Assembly (NCBI GenBank): GCA_963736285.1
Contig: CAVTOA010000003.1
Coordinates: 372,001-436,000, forward strand
Direction of reading: 5' to 3'
DNA from: CAVTOA01 sp963736285
GTDB taxonomy: Bacteria > Actinomycetota > Actinomycetes > Mycobacteriales > QHCE01
Length of the DNA stretch: 64,000 bases
A program made the translations under genes and the position numbers. The notes below the pieces were generated by a model, which worked only from the letters and a program-made list of their open reading frames with translations, searched no databases and was not told where the DNA came from. The first letter of the stretch is position 1, and each line of letters begins with the position of its first letter. This document shows, piece after piece, positions 53,900 to 62,241 of the stretch.

Positions 53900-54985
53900 T
53901 TACCCGGCCCGGTGCTGGGCGGAGCGACGCCTAGTTCGCGGCGAGCCTTCAATAATGATCGGCTCGCTCGCGGTGCTACTCGCGGCAGATCGTTCGCGTT
54001 CATGCGGATGCCACAGCGGACGCTGGTCCACGGTGGGTGCTGGTCTCTGCGATGCGGCACGAGGATGTGGCTGCTGTTGCCTCACCACACTAGAAATAAA
54101 CACTGTCGCCGCGGCCGCGATCACCGCAAGCACCAACGCCTTGACCGCGAGGCCTAGCCCATCGGCATTAGCCCCACTGATCGCATCTGGACGCAACAAG
54201 TAGGCGGCCACCACAATGAAGGGTGCGATCACCGCGGAACCCACCGCCTGCCAAATGGGGTGGTCCACACGCAGCGCTCGCCAGGTCAACCACACTGCCA
54301 GAGCCGCTGGTCCTACCACTGCGATACCGCTGCCGAGGCTTTGCACCACGTCCCTCACCGTGCTTTGCACCACGTCAGTTCCAGCGCTAGGCCCACCGAT
54401 GTGGACCCCACCCAAGGGCACGGTCTGCCCAACCTCGTCCCCCCAGCTGATGACCACCGAGAACAAACCGAGAAACCAAATCCACGCCATCCCGTACCAG
54501 ATGCCTCGAGCGAGGAAGGGAACATTGGTGGCGAGCACGGTAATGGCCGAGCCCAGCAGCGCGCCCATCGGCAACGCCATACCAATATCGAGACCGGCGG
54601 TGACGCCACCAGAGACATTGGCACCCGCCGCCAACGCCACCACCAGCGGGAATGCCACCATTATTCCGATCATGGTGGGCAGCAAAAGCGCTACGTACGC
54701 CTGACGAGTTAAGGTCTGTCGGCTTTTTGCGAGCCGCAGAGCAACCGTGACCCCGATAAACACGGAAATCGCGGTAAACCACACCGTCACCGGGACGCCA
54801 GTACTCCACAAGCGACTACGCGAGCCGCAGAAACAACCACTCCACTCCACAATGCCTAACGCCCGGGCAAAAACAAGCTGGACGAGCAACGCGGCGGTCG
54901 CGACGATCGCTGAGATCGCGGGAACCGGAAGGTACAGGTTGGGGGCCTCTAGGTTAGCGAGCCTTCCGGGAGGCGGGGACGGCAT
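53900..54985 (-). CDS. Multi-pass membrane protein downstream of groEL
   Basis: This 361-residue protein has about eight hydrophobic segments (AISAIVATAALLVQLVFA; WFTAISVFIGVTVAL; LLPTMIGIMVAFPLVVALAAG; GIAVVGPAALAVWLTW; VIAPFIVVAAYLL; VLAVIAAAATVFIS) and a basic, Pro-rich cytoplasmic tail. No catalytic motif is evident. It is separated from groEL by a strong terminator, so expression is probably independent. Family not recognised. Confidence 0.7.
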   Translation of the reverse strand: MPSPPPGRLANLEAPNLYLPVPAISAIVATAALLVQLVFARALGIVEWSGCFCGSRSRLWSTGVPVTVWFTAISVFIGVTVALRLAKSRQTLTRQAYVALLLPTMIGIMVAFPLVVALAAGANVSGGVTAGLDIGMALPMGALLGSAITVLATNVPFLARGIWYGMAWIWFLGLFSVVISWGDEVGQTVPLGGVHIGGPSAGTDVVQSTVRDVVQSLGSGIAVVGPAALAVWLTWRALRVDHPIWQAVGSAVIAPFIVVAAYLLRPDAISGANADGLGLAVKALVLAVIAAAATVFISSVVRQQQPHPRAASQRPAPTVDQRPLWHPHERERSAASSTASEPIIIEGSPRTRRRSAQHRAG

Positions 54986-55031
54986 GGAGATGACGGTAAC
55001 GCATAGCTACCCGTAGTTCTGGGAGGCGCGA

Positions 55032-55069
55032 AAAAGGGAGCGGGCCCTGTCGTGGACCCGCTCCCTTTT
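55032..55069. terminator. Terminator between groEL and the membrane-protein gene
   Basis: AAAAGGGAGCGGG and CCCGCTCCCTTTT enclose a 12-nt loop. This A-stem-T form is a good intrinsic terminator for the minus-strand groEL transcript. Confidence 0.85.
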
Positions 55070-55096
55070 CATATTCCGATTGGACTGACCCGAAAG

Positions 55097-56728
55097 CTAG
55101 AAGTCCATACCGCCCATGCCGCCCGACGGGTCGGGGCCAGCAGCGGCCTTTTCTTTCTCTGGCTTGTCCGCAACCACCGCGTTGGTGGTCAGGAACAGGG
55201 CCGCGATCGAGGCTGCGTTCTGCAGTGCAGAACGGGTTACCTTAGTCGGGTCGATGATGCCGGAGCTCACAAGGTCGACATACTCGCCGGTCGCGGCGTC
55301 GAGGCCATGGCCATCGGTGAGGTTGCGCACGCGCTCCACCACAACGCCGCCTTCAAGTCCGGCGTTCACCGCGATCTGCTTGATGGGGGCCTCTAGCGCC
55401 ACCTTGACGATGTTGGCACCGGTTGCTTCGTCGCCCGCGAGGTCAAGCTTGTCGAAGGCGGTCTTCGAAGCCTGCAGCAGTGCTACACCACCACCAGCAA
55501 CGATGCCTTCTTCGACAGCGGCCTTGGCGTTGCGCACCGCGTCTTCGATGCGGTGCTTACGCTCTTTGAGCTCTACCTCGGTAGCCGCACCAACCTTGAT
55601 CACCGCAACGCCGCCAGCCAACTTGGCCAGCCGCTCCTGCAGCTTCTCACGGTCGTAGTCAGAGTCGCTGCGGTCAATCTCGGCGCGGATCTCGTTGACC
55701 CGGCCGGCGATCTGCTCCGAGTCGCCCTGGCCTTCCACAATGGTGGTTTCGTCCTTGGTGACGACCACCTTGCGGGCGCGGCCGAGCAAGTCGAGCGTGG
55801 CGCTCTCCAGTTTGAGGCCGACCTCTTCGCTGATGACCTGGCCGCCGGTGAGGATGGCGATGTCGCCCAGCTGCGCCTTACGGCGGTCGCCAAAGCCAGG
55901 GGCCTTGACGGCAACCGACTTAAAGGTGCCGCGAATCTTGTTGACGACCAGAGTGGCAAGCGCTTCACCCTCGACGTCTTCAGCGATGATCGCCAGTGGC
56001 TTACCCGACTGCATGATCTTCTCGAGCAGCGGGAGCAGGTCCTTCACCGAGCTGATCTTCGAGTTGACGATCAGCACGTATGGGTCGTCTAGGACGGCCT
56101 CCATACGCTCAGAATCGGTGGCGAAGTAAGGCGAGATGTAGCCCTTGTCGAAGCGCATACCCTCGGTGAGCTCAAGCTCAAGTCCGAACGTGTTGCTTTC
56201 TTCAACGGTGATAACGCCTTCTTTACCGACCTTGTCCATCGCCTCAGCGATGATCTCGCCCACAGAGGTGTCGGCGGCAGAGATAGAGGCGGTCGAAGCG
56301 ATCTGATCTTTGGTCTCCACGTCTTTGGAAGCCTCATGCAGCTTCTCGATGACAGCGGCGACCGCAGCCTCGATGCCCTTCTTGAGGGCGATGGGGTTGG
56401 CGCCGGCGGCCACGTTACGTAGCCCCTCGCGGACCAAAGCCTGGGCTAGAACGGTGGCGGTGGTGGTGCCATCGCCAGCGACGTCGTCGGTCTTCTTGGC
56501 GACCTCTTTGACCAGCTCAGCACCGATCTTCTCGAACGAATCCTCGAGATCGATTTCTTTTGCGATGGACACACCATCGTTGGTGATGGTCGGTGCGCCC
56601 CACTTTTTTTCGAGTACAACGTTGCGACCCTTAGGGCCCAGCGTCACCTTGACGGCATCAGCGAGGGTGTTCATGCCCCGCTCGAGTCCGCGGCGCGCCT
56701 CCTCGTCGAACGCGATCATCTTGGCCAT
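55097..56728 (-). CDS. groEL: Chaperonin GroEL (groEL2 type)
   Basis: This 543-residue 60-kDa chaperonin has AKMIAFDEEARRGLERGMN at the N-terminus, VTLGPKGRNVVLEKKWG, DGTTTATVLAQALVREGLRN (ATPase Asp) and the C-terminal GGMGGMDF tail. No groES is next to it. In actinobacteria the solitary groEL with a GGM tail is the housekeeping copy. The ATG at 56728 is the family start; the frame is open to 56794. Two CIRCE operators lie upstream, so HrcA regulates it. Confidence 0.97.
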   Translation of the reverse strand: MAKMIAFDEEARRGLERGMNTLADAVKVTLGPKGRNVVLEKKWGAPTITNDGVSIAKEIDLEDSFEKIGAELVKEVAKKTDDVAGDGTTTATVLAQALVREGLRNVAAGANPIALKKGIEAAVAAVIEKLHEASKDVETKDQIASTASISAADTSVGEIIAEAMDKVGKEGVITVEESNTFGLELELTEGMRFDKGYISPYFATDSERMEAVLDDPYVLIVNSKISSVKDLLPLLEKIMQSGKPLAIIAEDVEGEALATLVVNKIRGTFKSVAVKAPGFGDRRKAQLGDIAILTGGQVISEEVGLKLESATLDLLGRARKVVVTKDETTIVEGQGDSEQIAGRVNEIRAEIDRSDSDYDREKLQERLAKLAGGVAVIKVGAATEVELKERKHRIEDAVRNAKAAVEEGIVAGGGVALLQASKTAFDKLDLAGDEATGANIVKVALEAPIKQIAVNAGLEGGVVVERVRNLTDGHGLDAATGEYVDLVSSGIIDPTKVTRSALQNAASIAALFLTTNAVVADKPEKEKAAAGPDPSGGMGGMDF

Positions 56729-56889
56729 GCGGTGTGGTCCTCCAGATGATGGATTGGTGAACAGAACGTGGAAGTACGTCCCGCCAGTTTTCACACGGTC
56801 GGGCCGATGCCCGCGACGGACGACTCACCTGGCACAAGCGACTGCTCGCACCAAGCGGGCCTCACCACCCGACCAACTATTTAGATGAG

Positions 56890-56916
56890 ATAGCACTCTT
56901 GCCTGCCGAGTGCTAG
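56890..56916. promoter_or_regulatory. CIRCE operator 1 (HrcA site)
   Basis: ATAGCACTC-N9-GAGTGCTAG matches the CIRCE consensus TTAGCACTC-N9-GAGTGCTAA except at the outermost bases. It lies 162 bases upstream of the groEL start. Confidence 0.92.
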
Positions 56917-56923
56917 TCAAGGT

Positions 56924-56950
56924 TTAGCACTCTCGAGGGGAGAGTGCAAG
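56924..56950. promoter_or_regulatory. CIRCE operator 2 (HrcA site)
   Basis: TTAGCACTC-N9-GAGTGCAAG, with a perfect left half and one internal mismatch on the right. It lies 7 bases from the first copy, giving tandem HrcA sites. Confidence 0.9.
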
Positions 56951-56968
56951 CAGAGCGATAAACTAAAA

Positions 56969-56993
56969 GCCCGGCTTGTGCAGAAAGCCGGGC
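56969..56993 (-). terminator. Intrinsic terminator of the csp gene
   Basis: GCCCGGCTT and AAGCCGGGC pair; on the minus strand the stem is followed by TTTTAG. It lies 35 bases after the csp stop and also shields the groEL promoter from read-through. Confidence 0.85.
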
Positions 56994-57027
56994 CAAAGAT
57001 CCACAATTTTGTGGAAGCGGGAGTTAG

Positions 57028-57231
57028 CTAACTAGCTGCCCGCACCGCATCAGCCTGGGGACCCTTCGGGCCTTGGGTCACCTCAAATTCAACCCGCTGA
57101 CCGTCCTCAAGGGACTTATAGCCATCTTGTTGAATCGCAGAGAAGTGGACAAAAACATCTGAGCCGCCATCTACGTCAATAAAACCGTAGCCTTTTTCAG
57201 AGTTGAACCACTTAACCGTGCCTTGGGCCAC
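57028..57231 (-). CDS. Cold shock protein
   Basis: This 67-residue Csp has GTVKWFNSEKGYGFIDVDGGSDVFVHFSAI, with both RNP motifs complete, and ends TQGPKGPQADAVRAAS. It binds single-stranded RNA/DNA and acts as an RNA chaperone. Monocistronic, with its own terminator, upstream of groEL on the same strand. Confidence 0.95.
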   Translation of the reverse strand: MAQGTVKWFNSEKGYGFIDVDGGSDVFVHFSAIQQDGYKSLEDGQRVEFEVTQGPKGPQADAVRAAS

Positions 57232-57410
57232 TGCGCCACTCCCCTTCTCAACTCATCGACAAATACGGGCCACACCGCCCGAACAACCTCCGAACAGCCA
57301 CACAGCCCAGCTCGTCGAGCAGCTCCCGACATCCCCATGCCACTTGCCGTCGATCGACAAACCAACCGCGCACGCTACCGGAGACCAGCCCGCCTCGGTA
57401 GAGATCTGAG

Positions 57411-57695
57411 CTAGTAGTCGTCGAGACGTTGCGAGTCTCGCTGATGCGGACGCTTACTACGCAACCGGCGGAGACGTTGAACCAGCAGCGGATCGTCCGC
57501 CAACGCCCGTGGAAGCTCGATAAGCGTATTGAGGAGCTGGTAATAACGCGTGGCTGATAGACCAAACGTGTCCTTGATGGCTTGTTCTTTGGCACCCGCT
57601 TGGCGCCACCATTTGCGCTCAAACGCCAACATCTCCCGCTCGAGTGTTGTTAAGCCGCTTGTGGACGCGGTTTCCGGCAACTCGGCTTCTCGCAT
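57411..57695 (-). CDS. DUF3263 protein
   Basis: This 94-residue protein matches the DUF3263 pattern LTTLEREMLAFERKWWRQAGAKEQAIKDTFGLSATRYYQLLNTLIELPRALADDPLLVQRLRRLR, which has a helix-turn-helix appearance. It is widely conserved in actinobacteria and probably binds DNA. The start at 57695 is chosen where homology begins; the frame is open to 57764. It lies next to the tRNA-Thr scar. Confidence 0.88.
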   Translation of the reverse strand: MREAELPETASTSGLTTLEREMLAFERKWWRQAGAKEQAIKDTFGLSATRYYQLLNTLIELPRALADDPLLVQRLRRLRSKRPHQRDSQRLDDY

Positions 57696-57824
57696 CGACA
57701 CCTCACAATGATCATGTACTCGGACTGAGGGGTCATCTCGATACGTGCCGAACGACGCCCACATGTTGGCGTGACAGAAGTGTGACCGTTGATGGACACG
57801 ACGAAGACCATTCCGCTCGGGCGG

Positions 57825-57866
57825 AGCCGACGAGGGGACTCGAACCCCTAACCGCCCGATTACAAG
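57825..57866 (-). other. 3' half of tRNA-Thr(UGU): attachment-site scar
   Basis: On the minus strand the sequence runs from the anticodon loop CTTGTAA through stem TCGGG, a variable loop, T arm AGGGG-TTCGAGT-CCCCT and acceptor CGTCGGC plus discriminator T. The 5' half is absent; unrelated sequence starts at 57867. Tyrosine integrases that use tRNA genes leave exactly such a 3' fragment at one end of the integrated element, with the element on the side of the missing 5' half, that is, to the right. Confidence 0.85.
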
Positions 57867-58147
57867 TTGCGCTTTTTTAGAGCCCTTTGCGGATACCAGC
57901 TCGATGGATTGTGCCTTATTACTTGGGGCGAGCGCTCATGCAAGCGTCGGTTGGGGTCAGATAAAGGGGTCAAGAGCTCCGCCTTGTCCATAGTGGACTC
58001 CGCCGCCTGGCTCGCATTGATGCTAAGAAACCCGACGCCCTTGAACTCATGAGCCGCAAATAGATGTAGCCAATTTTAGTTAAGTCGGCTCCAGGCACAG
58101 TGTGAGCGCACTGGCCGGAGCCTTGATCGGAACGGAGCTTCCGACCC

Positions 58148-58515
58148 ATGAACGACAATAGTGAATCCAGCAACTCCCGCACGCGTCCGTCGTGGCAAAC
58201 CGGAGACTGTCTCCACGGTGGTGCGTCGCAAGCCATGAAGAGAACCACGCGCCGTGTGATTGGTTCCATACGAGCGAGGATCTACGTGTAGCTATCAATG
58301 CACCCACCGCAACTCATGAGCACGGTATTCCCGATGAAGGTATCCAAACCCCCTGGCTTACGGTCCATTTACTACAACCGGTCGCCCATCAACACCCGCG
58401 AATCTGGCTAGGAGCAGACGAAAGCTCTCAAGGCTTCAACCTCGCTCTCCCCGAAGCTCAACACGTAGCAGCGCTCCTCTGCTGCCTCGTCGAACTAACG
58501 ACATTGCAAAGCTAA
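58148..58515 (+). pseudogene. DUF6907-like protein, probably frameshifted
   Basis: ATG 58148 (after GGAGCTTCC) begins MNDNSESSNSRTRPSWQTGDC. The conserved part continues in another frame from about 58213: SPRWCVASHEENHAPCDWFHTSEDL, then WLTVHLLQPVAHQHPRIWLGADESSQGFNLALPEAQHVAALL. A GTG at 58192 could start the second frame alone. The PRWC-x-H pattern and beta-rich end fit DUF6907 proteins, common on actinobacterial integrative elements. Confidence 0.6.
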
Positions 58516-58619
58516 CAAATCCGAGTTGTGCCAGTCCCGTGAAATTAGCAGGGCCGGCAGTCCCAATTCCTGATTCACACAACACAACTTGGACTAGTGA
58601 ACACCACAGCGGTTAATGT

Positions 58620-58880
58620 ATGAGCATGGCTGAGGCAGCATTTGAGTTCCCACTCGACGAGGTAGGACAACACATCCGCGACCTGCGCCGTGCCGCACGC
58701 GAAGGCAACGTCGTATACCTGACAGATGGCGGCCAACGCCTTGCCACCGTCACACCCCTGTCCTCCGCCCGCGACTCCGATGAACACCCAAGCCGCCTAA
58801 ACAGTGTCGTTGGCACACTGCCCGGCTTCGAACAAGACGTCGACGTAGAAGCAAGCCGCAGCAGCTGGAACAGCCAGTGA
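58620..58880 (+). CDS. Antitoxin of Phd/YefM type (VapB role)
   Basis: This 86-residue protein has the Phd/YefM fold: FEFPLDEVGQHIRDLRRAAREGNVVYLTDGGQRLATVTPL (DNA-binding and dimer part), then an acidic C-terminal tail that would wrap the toxin. The stop overlaps the PIN toxin start by 4 bases, so the two are coupled and probably autoregulated. Confidence 0.88.
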   Translation: MSMAEAAFEFPLDEVGQHIRDLRRAAREGNVVYLTDGGQRLATVTPLSSARDSDEHPSRLNSVVGTLPGFEQDVDVEASRSSWNSQ

Positions 58881-59293
58881 GCATCATTGTCTACGACACC
58901 AACATCGTCATCGCACTACTAAGCCCCACCGACACACTCCATGAAGCTGCCATCACAACGGCCCAAGCATGGGAGACCCGCTCCGCTGACATCGTCATTT
59001 CTGCCGTCACATGGGCAGAACTACGCACAGGTGCTCTACGCAGAGGACCCGACGCGGAAAAAGCACTCGCTAACTTTCGCGACCACGCCCTCGACGACAT
59101 CATTAATGTCAACACCGCCATCGCCGACATCGCGGCAGGCTACCGAGCCAAAGACCTAGGCCTCCGCATGCCCGACGCGCTCATCATCGCCACCGGCACA
59201 CACATAGAAGCACACGCCGTCCTCACCTCCGACAAAAAACTCTCCCGAACGGCTCCCGGACTCGTTCAACTCATACCCACAAAGGACGCGTAA
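58877..59293 (+). CDS. PIN-domain ribonuclease toxin (VapC type)
   Basis: This 138-residue PIN protein has the acidic triad in IIVYDTNIVIAL (first Asp), SAVTWAELRTG (Glu) and LRMPDALIIATG (Asp), followed by the LTSDKKLSR loop. VapC toxins cleave tRNA or rRNA. GTG start overlapping the antitoxin stop. Complete and probably functional. Confidence 0.93.
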   Translation: MSIIVYDTNIVIALLSPTDTLHEAAITTAQAWETRSADIVISAVTWAELRTGALRRGPDAEKALANFRDHALDDIINVNTAIADIAAGYRAKDLGLRMPDALIIATGTHIEAHAVLTSDKKLSRTAPGLVQLIPTKDA

Positions 59294-59373
59294 TTAGGAC
59301 AGCCCGGCCCATCGTTCCTGTCCTTCGTTCTCAGCGCAGGGTTTGAGTTGTCGTCCGATGCCATACTCATTTC

Positions 59374-60114
59374 ATGGCTGACAGTGCACAAGACCGATGG
59401 CAAGACATCATGTCGACGAGGCGGGGACCTCAACCAGGTGGTCCTGATTTCGATATTCCTGTCCCCCCACGTCTACCTGTAGACGCCAAGATTTTCGCCG
59501 AGAACATTGGTGCCACCTTGTCGGCAATGACCACGGATGAGCTGCCGCCAGAAGCCCATTTGGAGGCGTTGGCAGCATCAGAGAAGGTGCGCGGTGTGAC
59601 AGGACGGTTAGCGCGAAAGACTTTCGCGCAACTCGGCAACACTGATCCGTATCAAGTGCGGCTTCTAACTGACACAGAAACACCAGCCGAGATGGGCCGT
59701 CTCGTTGAGCATCTTGGGGAATATCCATTGCCCTTAGATGCGGAAATCGCGACATCTAATCAAGGCTTTTTCCAGCTCGCTGTTCCTAAACGCCCCCGAC
59801 CTGGTGCGTTTATTGTCGCAAGTCGCGCATGGGGCATATTCGGCGCTTTGGCTGACCAGAACGTTCCCTATTTTGTCCCCGAGGACGATGCTCGGCTTCT
59901 AGGCCGCCATTCAGTGCAGATGCTCGACGAGGTTGAACGAACCACGAACCGACTTCTTGCAAGTACACCCAATAAGGTTTCTGAAGCGAAAATAGCTCAA
60001 TGCCTTGGCATATCGCCAGCAGCTGCGGATCAAAAACGACAAGCAGCTGGGCCTTTAGCCCACCACCGGTCCTGGGAACCACCCCCAGCGGCAGCAGCAA
60101 CTACCAGCAAATGA
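59374..60114 (+). CDS. Hypothetical protein of the integrative element
   Basis: This 246-residue soluble protein has DELPPEAHLEALAASEKVRGVTGRLARKTF near residues 54-83, a compact middle (LPLDAEIATSNQGFFQLAVPKRPRPGAFIVASRAWGIFGAL) and a C-terminal helix-turn-helix-like SEAKIAQCLGISPAAADQKR with a Pro/Ala tail. No family recognised. Stands between the VapBC pair and a repeat-rich gap. Confidence 0.65.
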   Translation: MADSAQDRWQDIMSTRRGPQPGGPDFDIPVPPRLPVDAKIFAENIGATLSAMTTDELPPEAHLEALAASEKVRGVTGRLARKTFAQLGNTDPYQVRLLTDTETPAEMGRLVEHLGEYPLPLDAEIATSNQGFFQLAVPKRPRPGAFIVASRAWGIFGALADQNVPYFVPEDDARLLGRHSVQMLDEVERTTNRLLASTPNKVSEAKIAQCLGISPAAADQKRQAAGPLAHHRSWEPPPAAAATTSK

Positions 60115-60295
60115 ATTCCCGGCTCCACTAGTTGACCACCTCACAGAGCCACCCGCATTGTCTCGGCAAGTCACCTCCGGTCCAGCCGGGCAGGTGCGAC
60201 ACCCGAGTTTTCAGGGCCAAGCCGATCTGTGATCGGCGCGGCAGAAGCGAACCACACGTGACAAACCCCGGCGAGCACTGGAAGGCAGTCTCGTA

Positions 60296-60358
60296 CGGAG
60301 ATAGCCGACCGCCTACGGCGAGATAGCCGTCAACGGCGAGATAGCCGTCAACGGCGAG
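60296..60358 (+). repeat. Short tandem repeat, 18-bp unit
   Basis: CGAGATAGCCGTCAACGG occurs twice in tandem (60319-60354), preceded by a degenerate third copy and followed by a partial one. It lies in the 513-base gap between genes at 60114 and 60628. Confidence 0.75.
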
Positions 60359-60407
60359 GAACCCACCCGTCAGGAATTCTTTCGGCAACGCGATACCCCG
60401 AATAGGT

Positions 60408-60466
60408 GTGGGGTGGTGGTGTGGTGAGTCGGCGTCAAGCCGCAGCTCACCACACCACCACCCCAC
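60408..60466. repeat. 21-bp inverted repeat
   Basis: GT-rich left arm 60408-60428 and its exact complement 60446-60466 flank a 17-nt spacer that contains its own GGC/GCC stem. It may end transcription from the upstream gene; no U-tract follows. Confidence 0.7.
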
Positions 60467-60499
60467 TTCACTGTTTCGGCAATCACCGTCACACGAACA

Positions 60500-60523
60500 G
60501 AGCGCGCCCGCAGGGGCGCGCTC
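60500..60523 (+). terminator. GC-rich hairpin before the RelE-like gene
   Basis: GAGCGCGCC and GGCGCGCTC pair across 6 nt, followed by CTTGATCTTT. A moderate intrinsic terminator on the plus strand for the gene ending at 60114. Confidence 0.6.
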
Positions 60524-60627
60524 CTTGATCTTTAATAAGGCTCAATTCGGCAATGTGATGCATCAACCGGACAAGACATGGTCTAGCGATCTGGCTCTTC
60601 GCTGCTTGCTCACATGGCACACTAGCA

Positions 60628-61095
60628 ATGGCTGTTTATTCTGACGGTGTGGCGGATGAATGGGGTTTAGCTATTCGGCCAGATGTGCTGGCATGGCTCA
60701 AAGAGCTTCGACGCACCGATCGCGAAAGCGCGCAGCTTGTAGGCGCAGCTATCCAATACGTCCTCGAAAATGGCGGACCTGCCGTAGGACGTCCGCTTGT
60801 GGATCACATTGAACGAACCCGACGCATATCTAACTTGAAGGAACTACGTCCACCCACTAAAGGGGACAGCGAAATCCGGATACTGTTTGTATTCGATGAG
60901 TCCCGCATGATGACTTTGCTGGTGGCCGGTGACAAAAAACCTAGCTATTCAAGAGTTAGTTGGTATCGCGAAGCGATAAAGAAGGCGGAGGCGGAATATG
61001 CCGAACACTATCGGGCCAGGTCATCAAGGCCCACGCAAGTCTCACGAGTTCCGGAGAATACAAGAGCTGTTCGACGCAGTGGACCTAAACGATGA
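60628..61095 (+). CDS. RelE/HigB-like toxin
   Basis: This 155-residue protein resembles phage-derived Gp49-like/HigB toxins: ADEWGLAIRPDVLAWLKELRRTD, GPAVGRPLVDHIERTRRISNLKELRP, EIRILFVFDESRMMTLLVAGDKK, then YREAIKKAEAEYAEHY. The RxLK/ILFVFD strand pattern is the usual mRNA-interferase core. A basic tail overlaps the next gene by 98 bases. Confidence 0.82.
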   Translation: MAVYSDGVADEWGLAIRPDVLAWLKELRRTDRESAQLVGAAIQYVLENGGPAVGRPLVDHIERTRRISNLKELRPPTKGDSEIRILFVFDESRMMTLLVAGDKKPSYSRVSWYREAIKKAEAEYAEHYRARSSRPTQVSRVPENTRAVRRSGPKR

Positions 61096-61189
61096 AGATC
61101 TCGAGGCCGGCAGACGCGAACTTGTAAGAAAACTGGAGGAAAAACAGAAATCGAAAGAAAACACGGATCAACACGAATCGGATAGCTAA
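60998..61189 (+). CDS. Small partner of the RelE-like toxin (candidate antitoxin)
   Basis: This 63-residue protein has ATG 60998 after GGAGGCGGAAT, a good ribosome site lying inside the toxin gene. Sequence: a basic start (GPGHQGPRKSHEFRRIQELF), then a helical acidic/basic stretch (LNDEDLEAGRRELVRKLEEKQ). The usual HigA-type helix-turn-helix is missing. Position and overlap suggest it is the antitoxin or a fragment of one. Confidence 0.6.
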   Translation: MPNTIGPGHQGPRKSHEFRRIQELFDAVDLNDEDLEAGRRELVRKLEEKQKSKENTDQHESDS

Positions 61190-61204
61190 GAAGGTGCGCC
61201 GTCG

Positions 61205-61870
61205 CTACTCCACGAGTCGCTTTGTGTATCCGGCTTGGACGAGACGTTGGTAGGCGGTCTCAACATCGTTGGGTATGTGCTGGGGGATGGCATGCCCGCG
61301 GTCGGCGTAGATGGTGATGCGTTGGGTGTCACCTACGAGCATGTTGATTACTTTGGCGGCATCGCCGATGCTGGTCACATAGTCCTCTAGTGACAGCGGT
61401 CGGGATGCGCACATAACATTTACCTCGGGCCAGAGCTTCCGGCAGGTGGCATAGGCGCGGCGCTGTTGGTATGGCCGGGAAATCAGCATCACCGTCTCTA
61501 CATCAATGCCATGTTCTCCCAGCAGGGCACGGGTGAAAGTAATGTTTTCGCTGGTGTTCGTGGCTTGTGGCTCCACCAGAATGGCCTCGTTGGGGACACC
61601 GTTTTCTAAAGCGTATTCGCGGTAGTGAACGGCCTCACCGCGTGGAAAACTGTCCACTGTGGTGGGAGCGTTCGCCCCGGTGAACACAATGCGCGGAAAC
61701 ATGCCTCGGTGATATTGGTCGACAGCGAAGGCCGCCACCCCCAGATCGTGACTTCCTAAACCGATCGCCACATCACATGACTCGATCGTGTGCCCCATGT
61801 GGTGGTAGTCCCACAACACGTCCACATCGGAACGATGCCGCTCAGGGATCGCGCCGCTACCGGTACTCAC
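61205..61870 (-). CDS. YdcF/DUF218-like protein
   Basis: The conserved region starts near DDVSTGSGA and reads WDYHHMGHTIESCDVAIGLGSHDLGVA, then FPRIVFTGAN, FPRGEAVHYREYALENGVPNEAILVEPQATNTSENITFT and LISRPYQQRRAYATCRKLWPEV. This is the Rossmann-like DUF218 fold of YdcF/SanA/ElyC proteins; the YdcF subgroup may bind S-adenosylmethionine. I used GTG 61870 (221 residues). The frame is open to 62275, but the upstream part does not look like protein. Ribosome site is weak. Confidence 0.78.
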   Translation of the reverse strand: MSTGSGAIPERHRSDVDVLWDYHHMGHTIESCDVAIGLGSHDLGVAAFAVDQYHRGMFPRIVFTGANAPTTVDSFPRGEAVHYREYALENGVPNEAILVEPQATNTSENITFTRALLGEHGIDVETVMLISRPYQQRRAYATCRKLWPEVNVMCASRPLSLEDYVTSIGDAAKVINMLVGDTQRITIYADRGHAIPQHIPNDVETAYQRLVQAGYTKRLVE

Positions 61871-62241
61871 ATCGTCTGCGATTCCCCATGTGGCTAGTCG
61901 GGGAACTTGTAAGCCCTGGAAACCTGAACGTGTCGCGCAAATCAACAGAGAACAAAGGCCGCAACGGAATGGCCGCTTTAGAAAGATTGGTGCAGCTACA
62001 GCAAATTGACGTGTCCCCGGTACGAGATGTTCAGCCTGGACACCGAGCCTTCCGGTCAGGAATTCGCCTGCCCGCGCCACACCAGCGGGCATGGAATGGG
62101 CCGAGTAGCCACGTTCGCGTTGAGCGTCCTTACAGGACTGTGCGAGTAAATGCTGGTCTCCTGATTCGCCTGCGCCTGTTGCTCGTGCCAAGTTGCCCCC
62201 GTTCTGCATGATTACAGGGGCAAGACGAAGGAGCGGTAAAC
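61871..62241. other. Intergenic region, divergent promoters
   Basis: About 370 bases between the divergent YdcF-like and hypothetical genes. Both strands have open frames without protein-like composition. I see no repeats or clear operator; AAGGAG precedes the next gene at 62242. Confidence 0.45.

Noticed and set aside
60296..60358. CRISPR array
   Set aside because: The 18-bp units are directly tandem without unique spacers, and no cas genes are present.
60128..60466. Minus-strand 112-codon frame with DGYLAV repeats
   Set aside because: It starts inside the inverted repeat, its repeats derive from the 18-bp DNA tandem, and there is no ribosome site.
61777..62211. Plus-strand frame opposite the YdcF-like upstream region
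   Set aside because: No start signal; composition dominated by Arg/Ser/Pro; the upstream extension of the minus-strand frame is equally unconvincing.
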